Below are positions 1 to 8,812 of a DNA stretch of 64,000 nt, piece after piece; position 1 is the first letter of the stretch, and every line of letters starts with the position of its first letter. Location: assembly GCF_042646165.1 (NCBI RefSeq), contig NZ_JBHRTC010000021.1; one strand, given 5' to 3'. The stretch is from Microbaculum marinum (GTDB lineage: Bacteria; Pseudomonadota; Alphaproteobacteria; Rhizobiales; Tepidamorphaceae). The translations under genes and the position numbers were made by a program. The notes under the pieces are model-generated. The model had not been told where the DNA came from and did no database searches. It worked only from the letters and a program-made list of their open reading frames with translations.

Positions 1-928
1 CGAAATGACTGCCGATCGGCGTGCCCTGTCCGAACATCGCGCCGTCGATGATGGCCTGGCGGTCGATGGCGTGGGCCATCGCCTGACGGACCCTGATATC
101 GTCGAACGGCTTCTTGCCGTTGTTGGTCGACAGGATGGTTTCACCCTCCGTCGAGCCGATCGCCACGGTAAAGCGCGGATCCGCCTCGAACTGCGGCACA
201 GATTCCGGGGCCGGGAAGTTGGCAAAGGCGTCGACGTCGCCTGCCATCAGCGCTGCGACCGCGGCGGCAGGATCCGGAATGAACTTGAACGTCGCCTCTT
301 CCAGGGCGACGGGCGTCCCCCAGTAATCGGGGTTCCTATCAAGCGTCACATGGTCGCCCGAGACCCATTCGACGAACTTGAAGGGGCCCGTCCCGACCGG
401 ACTGGACTTGTTCCCGTCGGCGGACTCGGGGGCGACGATGACGGCATCGCCCCAGCCCATGTTGAACAGGAACCCGCCTGTCGGGCGCTTCAGCGTCACG
501 ACGACGGTCGAGGGATCGGTCACCTCGACGCTTTCGATCGGCTCGAACAGCGCCTTCTGCGCGTTGGTCGAATCCTCGGCACCGGCGCGGTCCAGGCTGT
601 ACTTCACGTCCTCGGCAGTGAAGTCGCTGCCGTCGTGGAACTTGACGCCCTCGCGCAGCTTGAAGGTATAGGTCAGACCATCATCGGAGATCGTCCAGCT
701 CTCGGCCAGCGCAGGCTTGACCTCGCCGTTACGGTCGATCCGCGTCAGGCCCTCGAAGACGTTGGCATAGACAATTTCGTCGATAGCCGCGGCGGCACCG
801 CCGGTCGGATCGAGATGCGGCGGTTCGAGAACCACGCCCATCGTAAGGTCAGTCTTTGCGGCGCTGACCGGCCCCACAACTGCGGTCGCGGCGAAGGCCA
901 ATGCGGCCAACAAACCAATACGCTTCAT
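1..928 (-). CDS. ABC transporter substrate-binding protein, family 5 (partial, C-terminus off the window)
   Basis: Periplasmic solute receptor of a peptide/opine-type ABC importer. The reading frame starts at the ATG at 928 and runs off the left edge, so about 309 residues are visible of a family usually near 500. The first 24 residues are a signal peptide (MKRIGLLAALAFAATAVVG, cleavage near VSAAK). The mature part has the family-5 pattern: an EPPHLDP segment, YANVFEGLTRIDRNGEVKPALAESW, a LREGVKFHDG segment and VKYSLDR, then PVGTGPFKF. It follows the M20 amidohydrolase on the same strand with a gap of 109 bases, so the two probably share an operon whose permease genes would lie beyond the left edge. 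The substrate cannot be read from the sequence; the amidohydrolase partner suggests an acylated amino acid or short peptide. Confidence 0.9.
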   Translation of the reverse strand, partial: MKRIGLLAALAFAATAVVGPVSAAKTDLTMGVVLEPPHLDPTGGAAAAIDEIVYANVFEGLTRIDRNGEVKPALAESWTISDDGLTYTFKLREGVKFHDGSDFTAEDVKYSLDRAGAEDSTNAQKALFEPIESVEVTDPSTVVVTLKRPTGGFLFNMGWGDAVIVAPESADGNKSSPVGTGPFKFVEWVSGDHVTLDRNPDYWGTPVALEEATFKFIPDPAAAVAALMAGDVDAFANFPAPESVPQFEADPRFTVAIGSTEGETILSTNNGKKPFDDIRVRQAMAHAIDRQAIIDGAMFGQGTPIGSHF

Positions 929-1037
929 CGTCACTCGTCTCCCTGGTGGTAGCTCACCTGCGCGCCGGAGAGTATCAGAAAGTCGCGCACGCGAAACCGG
1001 CCAGTCCACCCCGATCTTGCGTGTCCGGACGGGTCGC

Positions 1038-2312
1038 CTACGCCACCTCGCCGGTCATCAGCGCCCAGGCGGATGCGGCCATCACCTTGGCGGAGGCGAC
1101 GAGATCGTCGATCGCGACGTATTCGTCCGGCTGATGCGCCAGATCGAGAATGCCGGGGCCGTAGGCAATGCAGTCGTGCAGATGGCCGAGACGGGCGATA
1201 TGCTTCTGGTCGTAGGTGCCCGGCGAGATGACGTAGTCCGCGGCCCGGCCGAGTACCGCCTCGATTTCTCCGGCAACCGCCCGAACCACCGGCGCGTCCC
1301 GATCCGTCATCGTCGGCGGCACCGACCACATCTCCTTGAGATTGTACTGGAAATTGGGCCGGTCCCGTTTCAGCCGTTCGAGAAGGTCGACGATTTCCCC
1401 GCGCACCTCGTCGTAGCTCTCCTCGATCAGGTAGCGGCGGTCGACGACAACCCGGCAGGAGTCGGCGACGACGGCGGACGGCAGGCCGTCGAATCCCTCG
1501 GACAGGCCGCCATGGACAGAATTGATGTTCATCGTCGAGCGCCGTGCACCTTCCGGTGCAACCGGCATTTCGGTCCGCTTGCCGTCGAGATGCGGGTAGA
1601 GCTCGTGCTCGAACCGCTCCAGAACGGCGGACATGTGCCGGATAGCGCTGTCGCCCAGAAATGGCATCGAGCCGTGGGCGATCCGTCCGAACGTCTCGAT
1701 CTGCCCCCACCAGACACCGCGATGACCGAGGCACACGCGGTCGACGTTGAGCGGTTCGGGAATGATGACGTGATCCACCCGAGGCCTGGAGAACAGCCCC
1801 TGCCGCGCCATGTAGGCGACGCCTCCATAGCCCCCGGTCTCCTCGTCCACGGTTCCGGAAATCTCCAGCGCGCCGGGGAAATCGGGCCGCGTCTCGACCA
1901 GCGCCTCGACGGCGATGATCGCCGCAGCTATTCCGCCCTTCATGTCGCAGGCGCCGCGTCCGTACACCTTGCCGTCCCGCACCACTCCGGCAAACGGAGC
2001 GACAGTCCAGCCCCGTCCCACCTCGACGACGTCGGTATGGCCGTTGAAATGGACGCATGGACCCGGCCTGCTCCCCTGCCGGCGGGCGATGACGTTCATG
2101 CGCGGGTAGCGATCCGAATCCCCGGGACTACCCTCGCCGCGCACGTACTGGACCTCGAAGCCGCGCGCTCCCAGGCGTTCGCCGATGAACCGGGCACAGT
2201 CGACATAGACGTCGCCGGGGGGATTTATCGTCGGGATCCGGATCAGGTCGGCCGTCAGTTCGACGAGCTCTTCGGTCCGGGATTCAATACGGGCAAACAG
2301 CTCGTCGCGCAT
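1038..2312 (-). CDS. M20 family metallopeptidase (ArgE/DapE/acetylornithine deacetylase-like)
   Basis: Zinc-dependent cytoplasmic amidohydrolase of 424 residues that would cleave an N-acyl amino acid or small peptide. Visible motifs are the metal-ligand segments FNGHTDVV and GRGACDMKGG, the catalytic DEETGGYGG segment (an EE pair replaced by DE, as in several M20 members), and a C-terminal SPGTYDQKHIA segment that carries the last histidine ligand. The ATG at 2312 was chosen because AAGAGGAT lies just upstream and the extra 26 upstream residues are basic and unlike the family. It is followed on the same strand by a family-5 solute-binding protein, which suggests the imported compound is its substrate. 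The exact substrate is unknown. Confidence 0.88.
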   Translation of the reverse strand: MRDELFARIESRTEELVELTADLIRIPTINPPGDVYVDCARFIGERLGARGFEVQYVRGEGSPGDSDRYPRMNVIARRQGSRPGPCVHFNGHTDVVEVGRGWTVAPFAGVVRDGKVYGRGACDMKGGIAAAIIAVEALVETRPDFPGALEISGTVDEETGGYGGVAYMARQGLFSRPRVDHVIIPEPLNVDRVCLGHRGVWWGQIETFGRIAHGSMPFLGDSAIRHMSAVLERFEHELYPHLDGKRTEMPVAPEGARRSTMNINSVHGGLSEGFDGLPSAVVADSCRVVVDRRYLIEESYDEVRGEIVDLLERLKRDRPNFQYNLKEMWSVPPTMTDRDAPVVRAVAGEIEAVLGRAADYVISPGTYDQKHIARLGHLHDCIAYGPGILDLAHQPDEYVAIDDLVASAKVMAASAWALMTGEVA

Positions 2313-2479
2313 GCCTATCCTCTTGCCGTTTTCAGAGGTCAGTTTTTCAACCCGACGCCGTCGCGGCAAGAGGACGGCAGCGCCTTCCATGCCTTATCGG
2401 AACCAAAATCGGCGCGCAGGATTCCGGATCGCAGATTTGTGAATGCTTCGCCCGGCCACTCGACCTATCCTTTACAGGA

Positions 2480-3367
2480 ATGCGACACGGAGACCATTTC
2501 TTCGAAACGATGGCCGCGGCCGTACTTTTCGGTACCGTCGCACTCTCACCTTTTGCCGCCGGGGCGGATCCGACACCCTTTCGCTCGGTCCAGACGACCG
2601 CCGAAGAGCCGGTCGACCTGGAACTCGTCATCGCAGTCGACGTCTCGCTCAGCATGGACGTCGACGAGCAGGCGCTGCAAAGAGAGGGCTACGTCAAGGC
2701 TTTCCTCGACCCGATGGTGGTCAATGCGATCGAACAGGGCATTCACGGCAAGATCGCCGTGGCCTATGTCGAATGGGCCGGTTCGATCAGCCAGTATGTC
2801 GTCATCGACTGGGTCGCTGTCGACGGCAAGGACAGCGCCGCCGAGCTTTCGGCATTGCTCGCCGAGGCGCCGATCTCGCGGCTGAGGCGAACGTCGATCA
2901 GCGGGGCCCTGACCTATTCCGGCCAACTGTTCGACGACAACGGCTACCGGGGCATGCGCCGGGTCATCGACGTATCCGGCGACGGGCCGAACAACCAGGG
3001 CGGCCGCGTCGACACGGCGCGCGACGCGATCATCGCCGGCGGCGTCACCATAAACGGGCTGCCGTTCGTTCCCGATCCGACCAAGCCGCTGTCGCTGTTC
3101 GACCTGCCGGATCTGGACATCTACTACGAGGATTGCGTAATCGGCGGCGCCGGCTCGTTCTCCCTTCCGGTCTATTCCGCGCGGGAGTTCGCAGAGGCGA
3201 TCCGCAACAAGCTGGTGCTCGAGATCGCCGGCACGAACGCGCCCGAAGAGACCGGGCCGGAGGAAACCGGGCCGAAACCCGTTCCTGCATCGGCGGCAGC
3301 GACGCGCATTCCCTGCGATGTCGGCGAACGCCAGTGGCAGATGTTCATGGACGGCGATACGCCCTGA
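2480..3367 (+). CDS. DUF1194 family secreted protein with VWA-like fold
   Basis: Protein of 295 residues with an N-terminal hydrophobic signal (about residues 11-29, ending ALSPFAAGA) and a von Willebrand A-like domain. The metal-ion-dependent adhesion signature appears as AVDVSLSMD, followed later by RVIDVSGDGPNNQGG and a conserved YYEDCVIGG segment, all typical of DUF1194. The last 50 residues are a Glu/Pro/Ala-rich linker repeating EETGPEETGP. The function of the family is unknown. A start at the ATG at 2510 would give a cleaner signal peptide; neither start has a good ribosome site. It ends 4 bases before the convergent GntR gene, with no room for a terminator. Confidence 0.85.
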   Translation: MRHGDHFFETMAAAVLFGTVALSPFAAGADPTPFRSVQTTAEEPVDLELVIAVDVSLSMDVDEQALQREGYVKAFLDPMVVNAIEQGIHGKIAVAYVEWAGSISQYVVIDWVAVDGKDSAAELSALLAEAPISRLRRTSISGALTYSGQLFDDNGYRGMRRVIDVSGDGPNNQGGRVDTARDAIIAGGVTINGLPFVPDPTKPLSLFDLPDLDIYYEDCVIGGAGSFSLPVYSAREFAEAIRNKLVLEIAGTNAPEETGPEETGPKPVPASAAATRIPCDVGERQWQMFMDGDTP

Positions 3368-3371
3368 CCGC

Positions 3372-4100
3372 CTACATCGCAGCCAGACCGAGCCGCTCGA
3401 GCAGTTCCACCAGCATCTTTCCGCTGCGCTTGCGGTGCTCGCGGTGAATCCGCCGCGCCGCGTCCGCATCGCCCAAGCGGATCGCGGCGACGACGGCACG
3501 GTGATCGTCGTTCGACGCTGTCGGCAGCGGCCGCAGGGTCAGCGTGGCCATGCGGACGCGATGGGCCTGGTCGCGTATGGTCGCGACGATGTCCTGCAGC
3601 CGCCTGTTGCCCGACGAGATCACGAGGTGGTCGTGGAATGCCTGGTCGGCTATTGCCCAGGCTCTGAGGTCGCCACTCTCCAGCGCCGCGTCCATCGCCG
3701 CGACGGCGGCGTCGAAACCGGCCAGTTCGTCTTCCGACAGGTTCCGCCTTGCGGTGAGGCAAGCGGCAGTGGCCTCGAGGCTGGTCAGCACGTCGTAGAT
3801 CTCGCGCATGTCCTCCGGCGACACCGGCTTGACCCGCATGCCGTGGCGTGGGCGTACTTCGACGAGCCCCTCCTCCTCCAGCTTGATCAGCGCTTCGCGG
3901 ACCGGGGTGCGGCTCATCGCGAGCATGTCGGCGACTTCCGTTTCGAGCATCTGCACGCCGGGCCGGATCTCGTTTTCGAGGATCCGCCGGCGGATCTCGG
4001 CATAGGCCCGATCGCGCTGCGAGCCTTCGTCGAATGCGAATGCCCCCGTTGCGCCCTTGTCACGGCGAAGCGCCGAGCCTGCCTTCGCGGCACGAGCCAT
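3372..4100 (-). CDS. GntR family transcriptional regulator, FCD subfamily
   Basis: Repressor-type regulator of 242 residues. The N-terminal winged helix (about residues 30-95) has the GntR features DRAYAEIRRRILENEIRPG, LAMSRTPVREALIKLEEEGLVEV and RHGMRV. The C-terminal all-helical FCD domain (about 100-225) has the metal/ligand-type segments DEAFHDHLVISSGNRRL-like (here DQAFHDHLVISSGN), and DDHRAVVAAIRLGDADAARR. The ATG at 4100 is preferred over a TTG at 4112 because GGGAA sits 7 bases before it. It is divergent from the DMT transporter and D-2-hydroxyacid dehydrogenase genes, which are its likely targets; the effector is probably a small carboxylic acid, as usual for FCD members. Confidence 0.92.
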   Translation of the reverse strand: MARAAKAGSALRRDKGATGAFAFDEGSQRDRAYAEIRRRILENEIRPGVQMLETEVADMLAMSRTPVREALIKLEEEGLVEVRPRHGMRVKPVSPEDMREIYDVLTSLEATAACLTARRNLSEDELAGFDAAVAAMDAALESGDLRAWAIADQAFHDHLVISSGNRRLQDIVATIRDQAHRVRMATLTLRPLPTASNDDHRAVVAAIRLGDADAARRIHREHRKRSGKMLVELLERLGLAAM

Positions 4101-4431
4101 TGCATTTCCCAACCAGATTGTTGCCCCGAACCGTGTCTATGCCCCGCTGCGGGCCGGGAGGCAAGCGGCTGCGTGCCGCAATCGAGCATACCACCCGGGC
4201 GGACCCAGCATTTGTCCGGCAGGCAGGTCGTACGTATGCATTGTTCGCAGGCCCCTCATTCTCTAGGCTTCGTTGACGGAGTTGCCGATCCGTCCGATGA
4301 CCCTGGCCGCAGGCTGCCCCGGTCGCCTCGAACCTACGGCCCATGGCAGGCACCTACTTGACGCACACCAGTCAGCATCACGATCATGGACAGATCAGCA
4401 GGGGGCATCGGCGCTCCGGGACGGTTCGTGC
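4101..4431. other. Intergenic region between divergent GntR and DMT genes
   Basis: About 330 bases with no convincing gene. It must hold the promoters for the GntR gene (leftward) and the transporter (rightward). A TTGACG at 4355 is the best rightward -35 candidate but lacks a good -10. A CGTACG palindrome lies within GTCGTACGTATGC near 4227-4239 and is a possible operator core; the evidence is weak. I see no hairpin with a T-tract. Confidence 0.4.
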
Positions 4432-5319
4432 GTGCTGCTGAACGGCGCCGACGACCAGGCGCTGCGCATCCGCGGCATCCTGCTGATGATCCTGGCCGGC
4501 TTCTGCTTCTCGGCACTCGACACCTGCGCGAAGCTGCTCGTGCTCGAGTTCAGCGCACTGCAGGTGGTGTTCGTTCGCTATCTGGGCCATTTCGCCTTCA
4601 ACCTCGTCAGCGTCGGCCCCAACAACCTGCCGAAGCTGTGGCGGTCGAAACGTCCGGTGCTGCTCGTCGTGCGCGGCTTCCTCCTGCTCATCTCGACGAT
4701 GTGCAATTTCCTGGCACTGCGCTACCTGGCCCTGTCGGAGACGGTCTCCATCCTGTTCGCGTCGCCGTTCCTGGTGGCCATCCTCGCGGGGCCGATGCTC
4801 GGCGAATGGATCGGACCGCGCCGGTGGATCGCGGTGCTGGTCGGGTTCGTCGGCGTGATCGTGGTGACCCAGCCGGGCACCGCGGGCTTCCAGTGGGCGG
4901 TGCTGCTGTCGGTATCCGCGACGATCGCCTATGCCTTCTATGCAATCGTCACCCGCACGCTTGCGGCATCCGATTCGAATTCGGTGCAGCAGTTCTACGC
5001 GTCGCTCATCCCGATGATCGCATTCCTGCCGATCATGCCGTTCGTGTGGGTCTGGCCGCAGGACCTGACCGCGGTGGCGCTGATGGTGGGCACGGGCCTG
5101 TTCGGCTATTTCGGCCACGGCTTCCTGATCAGTGCGCACCGATATGCGCCGGCGCCGATCCTCTCGCCGTTCGTCTACGTCCAGATCATCTGGATGACGG
5201 TGTTCGGCTTCCTGGTGTTCAACGACGTGCCGACGACGGCCAACATCGTCGGGGCGGGGATCGTCGTGGCGTCCGGCCTCTATCTGCTGCTGCGGGAACG
5301 CCGGGTGAAAGGCGGCTGA
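4432..5319 (+). CDS. DMT superfamily (EamA) membrane transporter
   Basis: Inner-membrane carrier of 295 residues with ten predicted transmembrane helices in two EamA repeats (first from about GILLMILAGFCFSALD, second from about WAVLLSVSATIAYAFYA). The second repeat ends in the usual helix SPFVYVQIIWMTVFGFLVF and a short basic tail. The start is uncertain: the frame is open further upstream but that part does not look like protein, and the GTG at 4432 gives the normal family length and puts the start about 15 residues before the first helix. Such carriers export or import metabolites; the substrate is not readable. It lies between the divergent GntR gene and a dehydrogenase gene that follows 110 bases later on the same strand. 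Confidence 0.85.
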   Translation: MLLNGADDQALRIRGILLMILAGFCFSALDTCAKLLVLEFSALQVVFVRYLGHFAFNLVSVGPNNLPKLWRSKRPVLLVVRGFLLLISTMCNFLALRYLALSETVSILFASPFLVAILAGPMLGEWIGPRRWIAVLVGFVGVIVVTQPGTAGFQWAVLLSVSATIAYAFYAIVTRTLAASDSNSVQQFYASLIPMIAFLPIMPFVWVWPQDLTAVALMVGTGLFGYFGHGFLISAHRYAPAPILSPFVYVQIIWMTVFGFLVFNDVPTTANIVGAGIVVASGLYLLLRERRVKGG

Positions 5320-5429
5320 GCGCGGACAATGTTTTTCAACCGCTTCCGCAATTCCATCGGGCCGCGTTAGCCACTAGGTTTCATCCGCAGTGCATACGCT
5401 CCTGCGAATTCGACAACGAGGGGAACACG

Positions 5430-6395
5430 ATGGCGAGACGGCATGTCCTCATGACCGGCCCGATGATGCGGACGGTCACGGACCAGCTCGATGCGGCCTT
5501 CGACGTCCACAAGCTGTGGGAGGCCGACGACCGCGAGGCGTTCCTCGGCGACATCGGCGACAGGATCGAGGCGATCGCGGTCGCACCGCACACGACGGTC
5601 GACAGCGCGCTGATGGAGCGGCTGCCCGGACTGAAGATCGTCTCGGTGTTCGGCGTCGGCTACGACAAGGTGGACGCGGCCTGGGCGGGGCAGCACGGCA
5701 TCTATGTCTCGAACACTCCCGACGTGCTGACCGAGGAGGTGGCGGACACCACCCTCGGCCTGCTGCTGATGACGGTGCGCCAGCTGTCGGAAAGCGAGCG
5801 CTACCTGCGCAAGGGGCTTTGGGAGAAGGAAGGGCCCTTCCCGCTGACCAGGGCATCGCTGCGCGACCGGCGGGTCGGGATCATCGGCCTCGGACGCATC
5901 GGCAAGGCGATCGCGCGCCGTCTCGACGCATTCCGCGTCCCTATCGTCTATCACGGCCGCAACGAGCAGCCCGACGTGCCTTACGGCTATTATCCGAGGC
6001 TCGTCGACATGGCGCGCGACGTCGACATCCTGGTCGCCGTGGTGCCCGGCGGCGACGACACGGCCCACCTGATCGATGCCGAGGTCCTCGACGCGCTCGG
6101 TCCGGACGGTATCTTCATCAACGTCGGACGCGGCTCGATCGTCGACGAGGACGCGCTGATCACCGCACTCAAGGACAGGCGGATCATGTCCGCGGGCCTG
6201 GACGTCTTCGCCCACGAGCCGAAGGTGCCGGTCGAACTGACGGAGATGGAGCATGTGGTGCTGCTGCCGCATGTCGGATCCGCCTCGGTGCACACCCGCG
6301 CCCGGATGGGCCAGCTCTGCGTCGACAACATCGTGACCTATTTCGAGACCGGCAAGCCGGTGACGCCGGTTGCGGAGACGCCGCTGAGGGGCTGA
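5430..6395 (+). CDS. D-isomer-specific 2-hydroxyacid dehydrogenase (hydroxypyruvate/glyoxylate reductase type)
   Basis: NAD(P)H-dependent oxidoreductase of 321 residues acting on 2-keto acids such as glyoxylate or hydroxypyruvate. The Rossmann motif GIIGLGRIGKAIARR lies near residue 150, and the catalytic triad is visible as Arg in NVGRGSIVDEDAL, Glu in DVFAHEPKVP and His in LLPHVGSAS. The NAD domain is followed by the usual C-terminal helix. The ATG at 5430 has GAGGGGAA 5 bases upstream. Length is normal for the GhrB/hydroxypyruvate reductase group. It may be co-regulated with the upstream DMT carrier by the GntR/FCD protein; this is inferred from position only. Confidence 0.9.
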   Translation: MARRHVLMTGPMMRTVTDQLDAAFDVHKLWEADDREAFLGDIGDRIEAIAVAPHTTVDSALMERLPGLKIVSVFGVGYDKVDAAWAGQHGIYVSNTPDVLTEEVADTTLGLLLMTVRQLSESERYLRKGLWEKEGPFPLTRASLRDRRVGIIGLGRIGKAIARRLDAFRVPIVYHGRNEQPDVPYGYYPRLVDMARDVDILVAVVPGGDDTAHLIDAEVLDALGPDGIFINVGRGSIVDEDALITALKDRRIMSAGLDVFAHEPKVPVELTEMEHVVLLPHVGSASVHTRARMGQLCVDNIVTYFETGKPVTPVAETPLRG

Positions 6396-6410
6396 GGCGC
6401 GGTTTCGGCG

Positions 6411-6437
6411 TTGACACGCGGCCGCGGCCGGTATTCG
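6411..6437 (+). promoter_or_regulatory. Possible sigma70 promoter of the Inh-type gene
   Basis: TTGACA at 6411-6416 is followed after 15 bases by TATTCG at 6432-6437, about 34 bases before the start codon at 6471. The spacing is short, so the site is only plausible. Confidence 0.4.
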
Positions 6438-6470
6438 GATGGGCGCGTCAATCGCCGGAGGGTGTCGCAG

Positions 6471-6842
6471 ATGCGCATGGGAATAGCCCTGGTCTTCATG
6501 CTCGGCCTGACCGCAGGCGCGGCCGCCGAACCGAACGAAGACCTGATGGACCTCACTCAGGGGCTGTGGTCGCTGGCCGGCGAAGGCGAACAGGGCTGCG
6601 ACATCACGCTGGGCGACCGGCCCGCCAAGGAAGGCGCGCGGGTGATCGACGACGCCGGCGACTGCCGCAACGTCATCCCGGGCATGTCGAGCGCCACGGC
6701 CTGGCGGATCGAGGAGCCCGGCACGCTGGTGTTCCTGTCGGACACCGGCAAGGTGCTCCTGAAGCTCCAGCACGACCAGGCTCAGGGCGAGTTCAGGGCC
6801 GACGACCAGGGCCAGACGCTCGTCATGAGCCCGCTCGACTAG
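6471..6842 (+). CDS. AprI/Inh-like periplasmic metalloprotease inhibitor-family protein
   Basis: Small secreted protein of 123 residues. Residues 1-20 form a signal peptide (MRMGIALVFMLGLTAGAAA). The rest resembles the Inh lipocalin-like barrel: LTQGLWSLAGEGEQGCDITL near the start, a second Cys in GDCRNVIPGM that could pair with the first, W in SATAWRIEE, and LVFLSDTGKVLLKL. In known members this fold inhibits serralysin-type proteases, but many family members sit in genomes without such a protease and none is seen here. The start has GGAGGG 8 bases upstream. Its last 4 bases overlap the end of the convergent RibD-like gene. Confidence 0.7.
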   Translation: MRMGIALVFMLGLTAGAAAEPNEDLMDLTQGLWSLAGEGEQGCDITLGDRPAKEGARVIDDAGDCRNVIPGMSSATAWRIEEPGTLVFLSDTGKVLLKLQHDQAQGEFRADDQGQTLVMSPLD

Positions 6843-7489
6843 GATCCCGCTGCGGGCGGTCGCCAGATCGTCAGGGAAACGTCGGCATCGCCGTCGAGAA
6901 CCTCCCGCGCTCCCGGCACGAGACCCGCCGACAGCAGCGCATCGACTGCCGTATGCCGTTCGTCTAGACCCGAAAACAGCCGCGTTCCACGACCAACCGT
7001 CGCGCGTTCGGCCCGGGCGAGATGGAATTCGTCATAGCCGAGCTTCAGGAAGAAATCGAAGACCCGCCGGCCTCCCGGCACCGCCAGCACGCCGCCGCTG
7101 CGATGGATGTCCGGCGGCAGCACACGCTCGAGGGCCTGGCCGAGCGGCAGTCCGGCGGGGTTCCAGAGCCAGTTGTCGCCGTCCGCTTCCAGCGCCGCGA
7201 CCCCGCCCGTCAGCACCAGGCGGCGCCGGCGTGCGACATTCGGGTTGGCCTCGTGACCGAGCCGGCCAAGAACGGTGACAGCCGCCGCGTCCAGCATCGC
7301 CTGGAAGCGGACCCAGTCGGCCTCGTTGCGCAGCGCCTTCGGCGTCAGTCCGTCGGGCCCGGCGATGCAGTCGTCCGCCGAAACGATGGCGTGACCGTGG
7401 AAGCGGAACCGGCGATCGAGGCGGTGAACCGCGCGGAGCCCTTCCGTCTCCGTCCCCGACGACCCGGCAGCTTCGACAGGCGACGGCAA
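6839..7489 (-). CDS. RibD C-terminal/dihydrofolate reductase-fold protein
   Basis: Protein of 216 residues with the reductase fold shared by DHFR and the RibD reductase domain. Visible pieces are the first strand and loop (GHAIVSADDCIAGPDG), a TVLGRLGHEANPN segment, RRRLVLT, and a C-terminal VPGGRRVFDFFLKLGYDEFHLARA segment that matches the GG...DELHL pattern of the family, followed by GRGTRLFSGL. It starts with TTG at 7489, two bases after the stop of the YdhR-like gene, so translation is probably coupled. Substrate unknown. It is the last gene of a minus-strand operon (SDR, denD, ydhR-like, this gene) and may act on a metabolite of that pathway. Confidence 0.65.
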   Translation of the reverse strand: MPSPVEAAGSSGTETEGLRAVHRLDRRFRFHGHAIVSADDCIAGPDGLTPKALRNEADWVRFQAMLDAAAVTVLGRLGHEANPNVARRRRLVLTGGVAALEADGDNWLWNPAGLPLGQALERVLPPDIHRSGGVLAVPGGRRVFDFFLKLGYDEFHLARAERATVGRGTRLFSGLDERHTAVDALLSAGLVPGAREVLDGDADVSLTIWRPPAAGS

Positions 7490-7491
7490 AC

Positions 7492-7797
7492 TCAGGCGAT
7501 CTTGAAGTTCGTGATCGCCGACAGGCCTTCGTTGACGTCGAAGACCTTGGCGCGAATGTCCGTCACGCCGAACGAGGCCAATCGCGCCGAATGCATGTCC
7601 CTGTAGGCAAGCGCGCTCGGCTCGTCGGCGAAGCAGTAGATGCCACCGGCGATCCCCTCGGCCTCGTTCTCGGTCCAGACCTTCCAGACAAGGCCGGGTT
7701 CGGCAGCGATGCTCTCGGCAAGGTCCTTCAGAGCCCTTGCCCCCTCCTCGCCCCAGGGGCCGGGATACGGGAAGTCGAACTGCAGGATCGTCGCCAT
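7492..7797 (-). CDS. YdhR-like small monooxygenase-fold protein
   Basis: Protein of 101 residues, the typical size of the YdhR family (dimeric alpha-beta barrel related to ActVA-Orf6 monooxygenases). Conserved pieces are ILQFDFPYPGPWGEE, EPGLVWKVWTENE, GGIYCFADEPSALAYRDMHSARL and the C-terminal FDVNEGLS. The start at 7797 has a strong GGAGGG 8 bases upstream. It lies 26 bases after denD and 2 bases before the RibD-like gene, all on the same strand. A role in oxidising or sensing a small metabolite is inferred from the fold only. Confidence 0.85.
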   Translation of the reverse strand: MATILQFDFPYPGPWGEEGARALKDLAESIAAEPGLVWKVWTENEAEGIAGGIYCFADEPSALAYRDMHSARLASFGVTDIRAKVFDVNEGLSAITNFKIA

Positions 7798-7823
7798 CGC
7801 TGATTTCCCTCCAGGATCACTGT

Positions 7824-8801
7824 CTAGTCTGCTATCCGGCCGCCGAGCTCGTCCTCGATATGGACCCGGATGATCGAATCGAAATCCGGATCGGTGGTGA
7901 AGCCCAGTTCGACGGATTTCTGCGGATCGAAGTTCTGCGGCCAGCCGGCGACGATCCTGCTGATGAACGGGTCCGGCTCGAACCGCACCCTGTCCGCCAC
8001 CTTGTCACCGGCAACGCGCCGGAGGCTGTCCAGCATCTCGCGGATCGAAACGCAGTGTCCCGGCATGTTCAGGTTGCGGCGCGGGCCGACCTCCTCGCCG
8101 TCGAGACCGGCGGCGTGCACCAGGAAGCCGGCGGCTGCCCGCGGGCTCGCTACCCAGTGCCGGACCGTATCGTCGACCGGACAGACCGCCTCTATCCCGG
8201 CCAGCGGCTCGCGCATGATCCCGGAGAAGAACCCGGATGCCGCCTTGTTCGGCTTGCCGGGCCGGATGCAGATGGTCGGCAGGCGAATGCCGATCCCGTC
8301 GACGAAGCCCTTGCGCGTGTAGTCGGACAACAGAAGCTCGCAGCAGGCCTTCTGCGCACCGTAGCTGGTCAGCGGCTGATGGAAGAAGTCGTCGGGAATG
8401 GGTTCGGGGAAAGGGGCGCCGTAGACGGCGATCGAACTGGTGAAGACAAGTCGCGGCACGTTGCCTGCCCGGCGCACCGCCTCCAGCAGGTTCCATGTTC
8501 CGGTCAGATTGACGCGGTATCCCTTGTCGAAATCCGTCTCCGCTTCACCGGAAACCACGGCGGCGAGATGATAGATCACCTGCGGGTGACCGGAGACGAG
8601 ATTGTCGGCCTCGCCCGGGTCCGACAGATCGGTCGTGCGGGTCTCGACGGCGAATGGGGCATCCGGCGGCACCGTCGGCTCGACGACGTCCTGCAACGTC
8701 ACGCGGTCGATCTTCTCGCCGTTCAGCGTGCCTTCGCGGGCCAGCCGCTCGACGAGCTTGCGGCCGATCATGCCCCCGCCGCCGGTGATGAGGATATCCA
8801 T
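7824..8801 (-). CDS. denD: D-erythronate dehydrogenase-type NAD-dependent epimerase/dehydratase
   Basis: Extended short-chain dehydrogenase of 325 residues. The N-terminal NAD motif ITGGGGMIGRKL, the TSSIAVYG segment and the catalytic pair in TSYGAQKACCELLL (YxxxK, with Gln before Lys) are visible. The segments GIGIRLPTICIRPGKPNKA, ASGFFSGIMREPLAG and VRHWVASPRAA are, from memory, characteristic of DenD, which oxidises D-erythronate at C2 in four-carbon acid sugar catabolism. It follows the SDR gene by 11 bases. No otnK/otnC/otnI partner is present in the window, so the exact substrate is not proven. Confidence 0.8.
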   Translation of the reverse strand: MDILITGGGGMIGRKLVERLAREGTLNGEKIDRVTLQDVVEPTVPPDAPFAVETRTTDLSDPGEADNLVSGHPQVIYHLAAVVSGEAETDFDKGYRVNLTGTWNLLEAVRRAGNVPRLVFTSSIAVYGAPFPEPIPDDFFHQPLTSYGAQKACCELLLSDYTRKGFVDGIGIRLPTICIRPGKPNKAASGFFSGIMREPLAGIEAVCPVDDTVRHWVASPRAAAGFLVHAAGLDGEEVGPRRNLNMPGHCVSIREMLDSLRRVAGDKVADRVRFEPDPFISRIVAGWPQNFDPQKSVELGFTTDPDFDSIIRVHIEDELGGRIAD

Positions 8802-8812
8802 GGATTGTACTC

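Noticed and set aside
4386..4470. ATG at 4386 as start of the DMT transporter
   Set aside because: It is in a different frame from the transporter; the in-frame GTG at 4432 gives the normal length.
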